Assembly (NCBI GenBank): GCA_003446605.1
Contig: DMDF01000188.1
Span: 1 to 12,883, forward strand
DNA from: Anaerolineaceae bacterium
GTDB lineage: Bacteria > Chloroflexota > Anaerolineae > Anaerolineales > Anaerolineaceae
Length of the DNA stretch: 12,883 nt
Direction of reading: 5' to 3'
In this document: positions 1 through 7,853 of the stretch, piece after piece
Position numbering within the stretch: the stretch's first letter is position 1
Layout: every line of letters begins with the position of its first letter
Notes under the pieces: model-generated
Told to the model about the DNA's origin: nothing
What the model saw: the letters and a program-made list of their open reading frames with translations, nothing else
The model's database searches: none
Position numbers and translations under genes: made by a program

Positions 1-1257
1 TATGCCCTGGGGAAAACCCTCTGGCGGGACTGGCGGCCGGCAGCAATCGCGGGCTTGCTGGTCAGCTTTGTCACCCGCATGCCGGCTTACTACCTCAGCT
101 GGGGGCGATATACCTTGCTAACCGGGATGATCTTGCTGCCCTTAGCCATGAGCCTCGCCATCACCATGCTCAAAAAGCCCCGCCCATGGCGCTACACACT
201 GTCATTGGCAGTGCTGACTTCAGGATTGCTGCTTTCACATTACTTCGCAGCAAGTTTGCTGGCCATCTTCCTGATCCTGTTGACGATCGCGCATCTGCCG
301 CCGCGAATGAAAAATTGGGCAAAAGCTGCTGCAGCCTTGCTGCCGATCTTTTTAGGTGCCGTGTTGGGGCTGCTGCTGGCATTGCCCTGGCTGTTGCGTG
401 TCTTGCAATTCTATCCCGGGCAGCCAAAGGTGAGCGCAGCCCTCCCTGAATCCCTGGATGCCTTGATCAACGGTGACATCGGTTATATCTGGCAGCTGCT
501 GGGACCGACCAGCAATCACTGGCTGCTGCTGGTTGCTGGCATTGGCGTCATCCTCGGGTTGATACACAAGAAGAACCTTGGTTTTGTCTTGTGGAGCTTG
601 CTGATTGCCATGATGAGCGTCCCCTGGGGAATCAGGTTCAATCCTTTCCGCCCGGACCACTTTGTTATCATCAGCTTCTTGCCGCTGGTGCTGTGGGCAG
701 GATACCTGGTCTGGCAAGTCAGCCTGTTGCTGCGCAAGTGGTCAGGTAAGCGCTGGCTCGAGCTTGCCATGATCAGCCTGTTCCTTATGGGATGGATCGC
801 CTGGAGCTTCCCGCTCAGCACAAACATCGTCAATCCGGTCACGGTGATGGTGACAGAAGATGACATCGCAGCTTTGAACTGGATCAGGGAGAACACGCCT
901 GAAGATGCTCGCTTCTACATCAATACCACCCACTGGCAAAATGGGGTTTATCGGGGTGTGGACGGCGGCGGTTGGATTTTGCCTTATACTGGAAGGTGGG
1001 CGTTGGTACCGACGGTGTTTTATGGTTTCTCACCGGATAAGGAAGGAAACTTACTGCTCAGGGATTGGGGTGAGACTGCCAGTGAAATTGAAACCTGTTC
1101 GGATGAGTTTTGGCGGATCGTGGAAGAGGCAGATTTAGATTATGTTTACATTTGGGAGGGGAAGGGAAGTTTACAAACAAAGGGGTTGAGAATTTGTGAG
1201 AGTTTTGATATTGCTTATTTAAATGATAAAGTTCTAATATACAAAATCACCCATTGA
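1..1257 (+). CDS. Polytopic membrane protein, GT-C/GT39-like glycosyltransferase family (5' partial)
   Basis: The frame is open to base 1, so the start lies upstream; 418 residues are visible. Many hydrophobic helices fill roughly residues 15-285 (for example the YLSWGRYTLLTG stretch near 30-40 and the LLPIFLGAVLGLLLALPWLL region near 115-135). A soluble C-terminal domain of about 130 residues then begins at ALNWIRENTPEDARFYI. This build, with many helices plus a short extracytoplasmic tail starting WIRENTP, is typical of uncharacterised GT-C/PMT-like membrane proteins that use lipid-linked sugars. The catalytic loop expected near the N-terminus is not in view, so activity cannot be judged. 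The gene is GC-rich until about 1020 and clearly AT-rich over its last ~200 bases, matching the genes after it. A role in exporting or transferring glycan for the neighbouring locus is inferred from position only. Confidence 0.8.
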   Translation, partial: YALGKTLWRDWRPAAIAGLLVSFVTRMPAYYLSWGRYTLLTGMILLPLAMSLAITMLKKPRPWRYTLSLAVLTSGLLLSHYFAASLLAIFLILLTIAHLPPRMKNWAKAAAALLPIFLGAVLGLLLALPWLLRVLQFYPGQPKVSAALPESLDALINGDIGYIWQLLGPTSNHWLLLVAGIGVILGLIHKKNLGFVLWSLLIAMMSVPWGIRFNPFRPDHFVIISFLPLVLWAGYLVWQVSLLLRKWSGKRWLELAMISLFLMGWIAWSFPLSTNIVNPVTVMVTEDDIAALNWIRENTPEDARFYINTTHWQNGVYRGVDGGGWILPYTGRWALVPTVFYGFSPDKEGNLLLRDWGETASEIETCSDEFWRIVEEADLDYVYIWEGKGSLQTKGLRICESFDIAYLNDKVLIYKITH

Positions 1258-1278
1258 TACTGATAATGTTCTCGTGCA

Positions 1279-1307
1279 TTGTCTTCAATATCATAAACAG
1301 CTATAAT
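1279..1307 (+). promoter_or_regulatory. Candidate sigma70-type promoter for the glycosyltransferase genes
   Basis: TTGTCT at 1279-1284 and a perfect TATAAT at 1302-1307 are separated by 17 bases. The site lies in the 132-base gap after the first gene, about 80 bases before the GT4 start. It would drive the three glycosyltransferase genes as one unit. The region is AT-rich, so a chance match is possible. Confidence 0.45.
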
Positions 1308-1389
1308 AATTTGACTTTACTAATTATTCATTGCTCCTAGAAATATTTATGAAATTTCTCTACAGGAAAAGCGAAGCTTACGAACTCTC

Positions 1390-2508
1390 ATGAAAATTAC
1401 CTTGATTGGACCTGTTTACCCATATCGAGGTGGGATTGCACATTTCACCACCTTGCTTGCCAAGAAATTGATTGAAGTGGGTAATGATGTGCAGGTGATT
1501 TCTTTTAAAAAGCAGTACCCTAACATACTTTTCCCGGGCAAGTCTGATAAAGATAATAGCCCTGGGCGTGAAAAGGTGGCGGCTTCTTATCTGCTTAAAC
1601 CATTAAACCCAATTTCCTGGGTCAGAACAGTAAACGTAGTCACTGCATTTCATCCAAACCAGATAATTGTGCCATGGTGGGTGACATTTTGGGGACCGGC
1701 CTTCCAACAAATAATCACTCGACTCAAACGCAAAGGTTTTAAGACCACCATCCTTATCCACAACACTATTCCACATGAAGCACACTTCTTTGACCGCTTC
1801 CTCGCAAAACAAACCTTGAAGACTGCTGATAGTTACATTGTGATGACAAAAAATGAAGAATTTCGATTAAAATCAATAATTTCGGATAAGGATAAAAATA
1901 TAAATGTAATTCCTCATCCAATTTATAACCAATTTTCCCCCTCTCAAAAATCAAAAACCGAATTACGATCAGTATTGGACCTGCCTGAAAACAAACCCAT
2001 TATCCTATTTTTTGGTTTTGTACGGCCTTACAAAGGATTAAATGATTTAATTGAAGCGGTAAATATCTTATATTCCAGGGGTAAAGAAATTCATTTGGTG
2101 ATCGCAGGAGAATTTTGGGGAAATCGTGAAGTATACGATAATCAAATTAAGACACAAAAATTGGAAAAAATTATTCATATACATGATCACTACATCCCTG
2201 ATAAAGAGGTGGCAAAATTTTTCCAGGCAGCCGATCTCTTTGTTGCTCCTTATCGAGAAGGGACTCAAAGTGGGGCATTAAAAATAGCTCTTGGTTTTGG
2301 CTTGCCTATTGTAGCAACAAATATTATTATTGACCCATTGATAAAAGATCTTGGCAAACAATGTAAGATTGTCCCACCAAACGATCCTGAAGCACTTTCT
2401 GAAGCTATTCTACAACAATTACAGAGATCTAAACTTGACAATAAGACAATTAAAATGCAGGCTGACCAATCCTGGAATCAGATGGTAAATATCATAAGCA
2501 ACTGCTGA
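1390..2508 (+). CDS. Glycosyltransferase family 4 (GT-B fold)
   Basis: This 372-residue protein has the size and order of a GT4 enzyme. The N-terminal Rossmann domain begins KITLIGPVYPYRGGIAHF, with the glycine-rich acceptor-side loop. The C-terminal nucleotide-sugar domain starts near residue 200 (ILFFGFVRPYKGLNDLIEAV). The donor-binding signature is near 285-310, REGTQSGALKIALGFGLPIV. The first Glu of the EX7E motif is E290, but the second position (298) is Lys. From memory, a GT4 subgroup with T-Q-S-G in this loop also lacks the second Glu, so this need not mean inactivity. The enzyme should act in the cytoplasm on a lipid-linked or nucleotide-sugar acceptor; the sugar cannot be read from the sequence. 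The ATG has only a weak upstream purine stretch (aggaaaagcg). The next gene follows after 37 bases, consistent with one operon. Confidence 0.9.
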   Translation: MKITLIGPVYPYRGGIAHFTTLLAKKLIEVGNDVQVISFKKQYPNILFPGKSDKDNSPGREKVAASYLLKPLNPISWVRTVNVVTAFHPNQIIVPWWVTFWGPAFQQIITRLKRKGFKTTILIHNTIPHEAHFFDRFLAKQTLKTADSYIVMTKNEEFRLKSIISDKDKNINVIPHPIYNQFSPSQKSKTELRSVLDLPENKPIILFFGFVRPYKGLNDLIEAVNILYSRGKEIHLVIAGEFWGNREVYDNQIKTQKLEKIIHIHDHYIPDKEVAKFFQAADLFVAPYREGTQSGALKIALGFGLPIVATNIIIDPLIKDLGKQCKIVPPNDPEALSEAILQQLQRSKLDNKTIKMQADQSWNQMVNIISNC

Positions 2509-2545
2509 TAATTGATCAACCAATAATTAGAAAGTCTACATAGCC

Positions 2546-3424
2546 TTGGATATTAAAATTTCAATCATAATACCAAATTTGAACTCATCAATCATTGATA
2601 AAACAATCCAATCGATTCTTGATCAGGATTCTGGTTTTAATTTTGAGATCCTTGTAATTGGAAAGGATAAATTGGGGTTGGTTAAGAAATTCCCATCAGT
2701 ACATTTTATTGAAACCCTTAAACCCGTCAGCGCTCCAGAAGCTCGCAACATCGGTATAAATGCCGCCAAGGGCACATGGTTGATTTTTATTGATTCGGAT
2801 TGCATCGCACAACCAGGTTGGCTTTCATATCTTACGACAGCTCTTGAGGATGAATGGCCGGTTGTTGGAGGGGGTGTCAAAACGCCCTCAACGCCATATT
2901 GGCTGTTGGTTTACAACCTTGCTATGTTCCATAAACAATTATCGTCACAAAAAAAAGAGCAAACGGCATTCCTCCCAACATTAAACTTAGCAGTTAGGCG
3001 GGAGGTTATTGACGAAGTTGGCCTAATGGATGAGGCTTTACCTAGAGGACAAGATGTGGATTGGACTGCACGCATGACACTTGCCGGATATCGATTGCTT
3101 TTTGAACCTAAGGCGGTGGTGGAACATTTCCCCGCCCGATACGACTTACAAACCTTAAGAAATTACTTTTATAAATCTGGCTATTACATGATCCGCGTCA
3201 GGCACAGGTATCCAGAAATATTCAAAATGCCTAAGATTCTAAAATCCCCCTTTATTTGGAAGCATTTTGCTCCCCTTATTTCAGCCGCGACAACAGCCAA
3301 AATTTTTTTGAGAACCTCTGAAGTACGGAATCACCCTAAAACTGTAACGCATATTTATTTATTAAAAATGTCCTGGTGCTTTGGCGCTTCAGACCGTTTA
3401 CGGGAATTTGATTATGAAAAATAA
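2546..3424 (+). CDS. Glycosyltransferase family 2 (GT-A fold)
   Basis: The 292-residue protein starts at a TTG codon. An in-frame stop at 2528-2530 and the position of the first GT-A strand (KISIIIPNLNSS) leave no other sensible start, and the ribosome site is weak (gaaag, 11 bases upstream). The donor/metal motif DSD is at residues 83-85 after GTWLIFID. The acceptor-side motif RGQDVDW is at 167-173, preceded by a GLMDEALPRG loop like that of many surface-polysaccharide GT2 enzymes. PEARNIGINAAKG near 63-75 is the usual GT2 nucleotide loop. No membrane helices are evident, so it should be a cytoplasmic or peripheral enzyme extending the same glycan as its neighbours. Its stop codon overlaps the next gene's start by 11 bases, which suggests translational coupling. 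The sugar donor is unknown. Confidence 0.9.
   Translation: MDIKISIIIPNLNSSIIDKTIQSILDQDSGFNFEILVIGKDKLGLVKKFPSVHFIETLKPVSAPEARNIGINAAKGTWLIFIDSDCIAQPGWLSYLTTALEDEWPVVGGGVKTPSTPYWLLVYNLAMFHKQLSSQKKEQTAFLPTLNLAVRREVIDEVGLMDEALPRGQDVDWTARMTLAGYRLLFEPKAVVEHFPARYDLQTLRNYFYKSGYYMIRVRHRYPEIFKMPKILKSPFIWKHFAPLISAATTAKIFLRTSEVRNHPKTVTHIYLLKMSWCFGASDRLREFDYEK
3402..3405 (+). promoter_or_regulatory. Ribosome binding site deciding the start at 3414
   Basis: GGGA lies 8 bases before the ATG at 3414, inside the end of the preceding GT2 gene. It supports that ATG over a TTG 33 bases upstream at 3381, which would add 11 residues unlike any GT2 N-terminus. Confidence 0.5.
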
Positions 3425-4319
3425 TTCCGAGCCCAAACTGCGTGTTGTTATCCCCACATTCAATCGCGCAGATGATTTGTATGACTGTCTTAAATCATTG
3501 GAAAATGCTGGCATTCAAAGAGAACAAATCATCGTCGTGGATAACAACTCACAGGATAAGACAAAAAAAAGAATTGAGCAATTCTTTCCAGAGATAACCC
3601 TCATTGCTCTAAATAAAAATATGGGTGCAACTGGCGCTTCTAATATTGGTTTCAAGCAAGCACTTGATCAGGGTGTTGACTTTGTTTTACGTCTTGATTC
3701 AGACACGGTCGTGGCTGCTGAATTAATGGACATCTTGCTCACATACACTAATGCTGATCCCCGCATCGGCATTCTAACACCCAAGATTTATTACTACGAA
3801 CCCCCGGATGAGATCTGGTATGCCGGCGCTGATGCGCACCCTTGGCACTTCGGGAGCATTCATGGGCACCGCCATGAAAAAGATGCACCTCAGAACAGTC
3901 AACCTAAAGAAGTTGATTACGCCTGGGGGGCAGCCATGCTGATCAAAGCAGAGGCACTTCAAAAAACTGGCGGTTTTGATAACGATTTTTTTGTCTATTA
4001 TGAAGAGGTTGATTTTTGTAAGCGCGTTCAAAATTTTGGATACAAAATATGGTATGTGCCTGATGCAAAAGTTTGGCATAAAGTGGGTTCCTCTGCAAAC
4101 AATGCTTGGACGGCATACCACTGGAATCGCAGTAAAATGTTACTCTATCGAAAGCATGCAAAGAATGATTTACATCGCTTGCTATTGATCCTTTATGCTT
4201 TTGCTTACGCATTGTTTTCACCCATAATCAAAGGAAAATCCGGTAACAGAGGACCACTCAAAGAAACTTTTGAGGGTTTAGTTGATGGTCTCAAAAATAT
4301 GGAAAATGAAGACCATTAA
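3414..4319 (+). CDS. Glycosyltransferase family 2, rhamnosyltransferase-like (COG1216 type)
   Basis: The protein has 301 residues counted from the ATG at 3414. The first strand reads LRVVIPTFNRADDL, then IIVVDNNSQD near 40. The nucleotide/metal motif DSD is at 95-97 (VLRLDSDTVV). WGAAMLIKAEAL near 174-185 and the acceptor motif GGFDNDFFVYYEEVDFC (E197, E198, D200) follow, then WHKVGSS with a YHWNRSKMLLYRKH segment. This order, particularly the YYEEVD and H-x-x-x-S parts, matches the dTDP-rhamnosyltransferase-like branch of GT2; the actual sugar is an inference. The start overlaps the previous stop by 11 bases, so the two GT2 enzymes are probably made together. No hairpin terminator is visible after the stop. 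Confidence 0.9.
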   Translation: MKNNSEPKLRVVIPTFNRADDLYDCLKSLENAGIQREQIIVVDNNSQDKTKKRIEQFFPEITLIALNKNMGATGASNIGFKQALDQGVDFVLRLDSDTVVAAELMDILLTYTNADPRIGILTPKIYYYEPPDEIWYAGADAHPWHFGSIHGHRHEKDAPQNSQPKEVDYAWGAAMLIKAEALQKTGGFDNDFFVYYEEVDFCKRVQNFGYKIWYVPDAKVWHKVGSSANNAWTAYHWNRSKMLLYRKHAKNDLHRLLLILYAFAYALFSPIIKGKSGNRGPLKETFEGLVDGLKNMENEDH

Positions 4320-4429
4320 ACAATCCCGCTAGCATTTTCTCCTTCGCTAAAAATTGTTGGTAAAATATCTCAAAAATCTTTTATGTGTACAAAATCCAGT
4401 AGAGTTACCATATTAACCATAAAGGATTA

Positions 4430-4458
4430 TTGATTGATTCTAAAATAGATGTGATAAT
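4430..4458 (+). promoter_or_regulatory. Candidate promoter for the secreted repeat protein
   Basis: TTGATT at 4430-4435, 17 bases, then GATAAT at 4453-4458, with a TG one base before the -10 box (extended -10). It sits about 47 bases before the next ATG, in the 186-base gap after the glycosyltransferases. A full AGGAGG ribosome site follows at 4492-4497. Together these suggest a strongly and separately expressed gene. Confidence 0.45.
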
Positions 4459-4505
4459 AGCATCATGATAACTAAATATGACCATCAGGTCAGGAGGAAT
4501 ATAAA

Positions 4506-6095
4506 ATGGTAAAATTGAAATATTCAATAATTATTGCATTAATGGTAATTTTCACGATGACCGGTGTTGTTCGTGCAGCCCTCCCCGGCACAGGTTGGTG
4601 GTCTGCTGTTTGGATGCAAAACATTAATAACGACAAAGACGATGATCCCACCAATGATTCTGGAACTGTAATGATGACCGCTTACGACTCTGATCCAGCG
4701 GGGACTGATGATACAACCAGTCAAACCTTTTCCTTCGATCTCGCGAAATCTTTGGTTTATGACCCGGGTAAAGACCCTAACTATTCAAGTGGTGGAAATA
4801 TCATCGGATTCGATCCACCCTTAAAATCAGGGTTTGAGGGGTCGGTTATTCTATCATCCACTGTTCCAGCAGCAAGTGTTTCTCAAATTGCGAACTATCC
4901 TAATGGGGAAGTGGGTGGCACGGGTACAGCAACCGCAATGTACCAAGGCATAAATAAGGACATTTTAGATACGACGTTATTAGCCCCAACAATCAAGCAT
5001 AATTATTCTAAAGCAACAACAACGCTTTATATTCAAGCAGCAGGCGGGGATGCTGAGGTTACAGTTGACTATACAATGGCTGATGGTGGAACCTATAGTC
5101 AAACAGCTTCCATTCCTGCTAATCGGTCATTTCTTTTTGATCCGATGAATGCCGGTGTACCGTATGAAAATTGTGGATATGATACAATGGTTTCGCCTTG
5201 CTTCGGGTCTGCGGTTATTACATCTACAGCAAATATCGCTGGAGTACTCCTGGAACATCCCCACTCTGGAACTCCAGTAACATATGTACAGGCTATTCGA
5301 CTTTCAACACCATCTGATATTAGCACAAAATTATATGTTCCCGCTGTAAAGAACAATTTCTGCGGAAGCAGTGGATGTGGTACTGCAGGTGCAGAGGTTA
5401 TGAATGTCGGAACAGAGGATGCAGAAGTAACAATCAGACTTACTGTTTCAAAACTTGGGACAAATGCGGCTGCAGGGGTGTCTAAAGGAGATGTTTTCAC
5501 AGATAGTGCTATAATTCCGCCTGGTGAAAATTATAACTTTAGCAAATGGAATGACAACCTTGGCGGTTTACCAGTAGGCACAATGGCGGCGGCAGTAATT
5601 GAAAGCACAAATGGTCAAAATTTAGTAGGTGCCAGCAATGATACTAAAACACAACCTAATTATCCAGAAACTGTAAAAATTAAATACTCTCTCTTCTCGG
5701 ATGATTTAGCCACGCCTGAAGCTTATGTTCCAATGATTAAAGAATTCTATGGTATCTTCACCGGTGGAGTCGATGTACAAAATGTTGGTGATAACCCTGA
5801 TTATATCAACATTGAGTATCACTCCTATGGCTCGGATGATGTTTGTACTTTGAGGACAAAAGATATGGTTCCTGTAGGTGGAGCCGCAGAAACACACTGG
5901 GTTTCTGTGATTGGCCAAAACCAGTTTACACTTTCAGGAGATTGCGATAATTTTGGATGGCTTGCAGGTAAACAATTCAGCATAAAAGCATACACCGATA
6001 GTGGTGAAGACATTGTCATGATGGCCACTGAAAACACACCACAAAGTCAATTGGATATTAGCCGTTATGAAGGTGTGAACTTAGGAGCTGATTGA
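4506..6095 (+). CDS. Secreted repeat protein, putative surface/S-layer-type protein
   Basis: This 529-residue protein is not one I can name. A Sec signal peptide covers residues 1-24 (KLK, hydrophobic core, cleavage after VRA). The rest is polar, Gly/Thr/Asn-rich and beta-like. I see four copies of a module of about 120 residues, beginning near 30, 158, 276 and 406. Copies 2-4 open with a related segment (APTIKHNYS, VPAVKNNFC, VPMIKEFYG), then VQNVG or VMNVG, then a DAEVTV-type strand and later an I/VxS/ATxN strand. An N-terminal acidic stretch (NDKDDDPTND, 42-51) could bind calcium. There are six cysteines (223, 232, 286, 291, 447, 480). No LPXTG, anchor helix or lipobox is seen. AGGAGG lies 8 bases upstream and a strong terminator follows, so it appears monocistronic. 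Its place among glycan genes suggests a glycosylated surface protein, which is an inference. Confidence 0.85.
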   Translation: MVKLKYSIIIALMVIFTMTGVVRAALPGTGWWSAVWMQNINNDKDDDPTNDSGTVMMTAYDSDPAGTDDTTSQTFSFDLAKSLVYDPGKDPNYSSGGNIIGFDPPLKSGFEGSVILSSTVPAASVSQIANYPNGEVGGTGTATAMYQGINKDILDTTLLAPTIKHNYSKATTTLYIQAAGGDAEVTVDYTMADGGTYSQTASIPANRSFLFDPMNAGVPYENCGYDTMVSPCFGSAVITSTANIAGVLLEHPHSGTPVTYVQAIRLSTPSDISTKLYVPAVKNNFCGSSGCGTAGAEVMNVGTEDAEVTIRLTVSKLGTNAAAGVSKGDVFTDSAIIPPGENYNFSKWNDNLGGLPVGTMAAAVIESTNGQNLVGASNDTKTQPNYPETVKIKYSLFSDDLATPEAYVPMIKEFYGIFTGGVDVQNVGDNPDYINIEYHSYGSDDVCTLRTKDMVPVGGAAETHWVSVIGQNQFTLSGDCDNFGWLAGKQFSIKAYTDSGEDIVMMATENTPQSQLDISRYEGVNLGAD

Positions 6096-6123
6096 TAAAA
6101 AAGTATAATCCTTATTGAATTAT

Positions 6124-6158
6124 AAAAGAAACTACGGGTCGATCCGTAGTTTCTTTTT
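6124..6158 (+). terminator. Rho-independent terminator after the secreted repeat protein
   Basis: A perfect 14-base inverted repeat (6124-6137 with 6144-6157) has a six-base loop GTCGAT and ends in a T run. The core stem is GAAACTACGG/CCGTAGTTTC. It begins 29 bases after the stop codon and separates the repeat-protein transcript from the flippase gene. The A-rich left arm means it may also work weakly on the other strand. Confidence 0.92.
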
Positions 6159-6306
6159 GCCATAAATCACACTTTCTATATAAACAAAAAAACCTTGGAT
6201 TCAGCTTTTCCCAAAATTAGTTTAACAATACTGAAAAAAGTAATCAATTTTCAATTTTATAAAAACAATTCTCAATGACTATAACGTCTTCTTACTACAT
6301 GATTTT

Positions 6307-6346
6307 CTTAAGTAATACTATAATGAATTGGATTACTATTCTTAAG
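6307..6346 (+). promoter_or_regulatory. -10 box within an imperfect dyad upstream of the flippase
   Basis: A perfect TATAAT at 6319-6324 lies 42 bases before the flippase ATG, but no good -35 box is found 16-18 bases upstream. It is flanked by CTTAAGTAAT (6307-6316) and ATTACT-ATT-CTTAAG (6332-6346), an imperfect inverted repeat that also makes TTCTTAAG a direct repeat 34 bases apart. An operator around a promoter is possible. Chance in AT-rich DNA is the main alternative. Confidence 0.3.
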
Positions 6347-6366
6347 CCAATTAGGGAATAAGGTTT

Positions 6367-7740
6367 ATGTTAAGCTTTTTTCAAATATTTAATAACCCAA
6401 AAAAACAAATTCAAAAACTTTTCACCGCTGAATCCAGAAAGGGTCAATTCTTCAGAGGTGGTTTTGGGAGCATTTTAATAACCATCGGAAACAAAATTAT
6501 CGTTTTAATCACCGGTGTTCTTTTAGTTAGAATACTTGGGAAAGTGGAATATGGTGTTTACAGCTATGTCTTGTCGCTCATTTATGTTTTAATCATACCT
6601 ATTGAGTCTGGTCTGACAAATTTAATTATCAGAGAAACAGCTAAAGGAACAATCAACGATAGACCTGACCTAATATCCGGAATATGGCGATGGTCTTTTT
6701 GTATAACCATAATTATTTGTTCAATATTAATCATTATTGCTGCTTTTGGAATGTTTTGGAGTATTGAACGTTTTGATAATTTAGATAAGTCGTCCTTTTT
6801 CTGGACGATAATCATAATTCTCTCTCAATCCATACTTTTATTGGCAAGCTCAGCCTTGCGCGGATTGAACAAAATTACACTGGGTCAATTTCCGGATTTA
6901 ATCATACTACCCGGGATTTTTATAATCTTCTTTAGTTTATTTTTTCTTTTTGTTCCTTCAATGTTGAATGCTAACATTTCATTGGCATTAAGAGCAGCAT
7001 CAACAATTGTTGCCAGTGTATTTAGTATAGTTTTCATTTCGAAAAAAACACCTAAAGCAGTCCGAGAAACAAAACCGACCTATCAGAAGAAAATTTGGAC
7101 TTCTAGTGCAATACCCTTGGGATTATCTAATGGCTTAGGAATGGTAAAGACTCGGATAAGTATTCTATTAATGGCTTTTTTTGTGACGGCTGATCAAATT
7201 GGAACATTTCAAGTTGCTGTCAGTACCGCAGCATTAGCTAGTTTAATTTTAAATGCAGTTGATGCTGCAGTGGCGCCTCAGTTTGCTTCACTTTATATCC
7301 AAGGCAGGCAAAGAACCTTACAAAAATTAGTCTTAAATAGTACGAGAATTGTTTTTATATTTAATGTTTTTGTGACTGTTATATTTATCATTTTTGGAAA
7401 AATTCTTTTAGAATTTGTGTTTGGAGTTGAACTTGTTGAAGCTTACTCAACCATTTTGATAATAATGGCTGGACAAATGGTTAATAGTTTTTTTGGTTCA
7501 GTTCCAACCCTACTGAATATGACAGGCCATGAAAAAGATGTTATGAAAGTCATAGGATTTTCTTCTTTAATCAATATTATTATTACTCTTTTGTTGACAC
7601 CTAGATTTGGCATTATGGGAGGAGCCATTTCCACAGCCTCATCCTTAGCTTTTGCTCAGTTGATAATGACCGTAATCGTTAACAAACGTTTAGGAATTGT
7701 TAGCCATGCAATCGGTAGAATTCACACAAGAAACAATTAA
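6367..7740 (+). CDS. Wzx/MOP-superfamily polysaccharide flippase
   Basis: The 457-residue protein has about 12-14 hydrophobic helices, the usual length and build of oligosaccharide flippases of the MOP exporter superfamily. The N-terminal pattern is typical: an amphipathic start, then a first helix (GSILITIGNKIIVLITGVLLVRILG) followed by KVEYGVYSYVLSLIYVL. The second half repeats the fold (AIPLGLSNGLGMVKTRISILLM, then TADQIGTFQVAVSTAAL) and carries GIMGGAISTASS near the end. By family knowledge it moves an undecaprenyl-linked oligosaccharide across the cytoplasmic membrane, so it would export the product of the three upstream glycosyltransferases. GGGAATAAGG precedes the ATG. The upstream terminator means it starts a separate transcript. 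Its substrate, and whether a polymerase or ligase acts later, cannot be told here; no Wzy-like gene is in view. Confidence 0.92.
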   Translation: MLSFFQIFNNPKKQIQKLFTAESRKGQFFRGGFGSILITIGNKIIVLITGVLLVRILGKVEYGVYSYVLSLIYVLIIPIESGLTNLIIRETAKGTINDRPDLISGIWRWSFCITIIICSILIIIAAFGMFWSIERFDNLDKSSFFWTIIIILSQSILLLASSALRGLNKITLGQFPDLIILPGIFIIFFSLFFLFVPSMLNANISLALRAASTIVASVFSIVFISKKTPKAVRETKPTYQKKIWTSSAIPLGLSNGLGMVKTRISILLMAFFVTADQIGTFQVAVSTAALASLILNAVDAAVAPQFASLYIQGRQRTLQKLVLNSTRIVFIFNVFVTVIFIIFGKILLEFVFGVELVEAYSTILIIMAGQMVNSFFGSVPTLLNMTGHEKDVMKVIGFSSLINIIITLLLTPRFGIMGGAISTASSLAFAQLIMTVIVNKRLGIVSHAIGRIHTRNN

Positions 7741-7745
7741 ATTGC

Positions 7746-7774
7746 TTAAAAACTCATAATGACATGATTATAAT
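7746..7774 (+). promoter_or_regulatory. Weak candidate promoter before the sulfotransferase
   Basis: TATAAT at 7769-7774 has TTAAAA 17 bases upstream (7746-7751). The gap is very AT-rich, so the match carries limited weight. It would give the sulfotransferase its own transcript with a leader of about 70 bases. Confidence 0.25.
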
Positions 7775-7853
7775 TATTTAAAAAGTTTATATCTAATTAA
7801 AAAACGAAAGCAGAGAAAGAAACCGACAAATCAATCTCAAGACAAATCCATTT

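Noticed and set aside
170..1138. Several overlapping open frames on both strands inside the first gene
   Set aside because: They are shadows of a GC-rich membrane-protein gene; their translations lack domains, ribosome sites or sensible composition.
3381..3413. TTG start adding 11 residues to the rhamnosyltransferase-like GT2
   Set aside because: The added residues do not resemble a GT2 N-terminus, and the ATG at 3414 has GGGA at a good distance.
5099..5500. 133-codon antisense frame within the secreted repeat protein
   Set aside because: No ribosome site or recognisable domain. The overlapping plus-strand gene has a signal peptide, repeats and its own signals.
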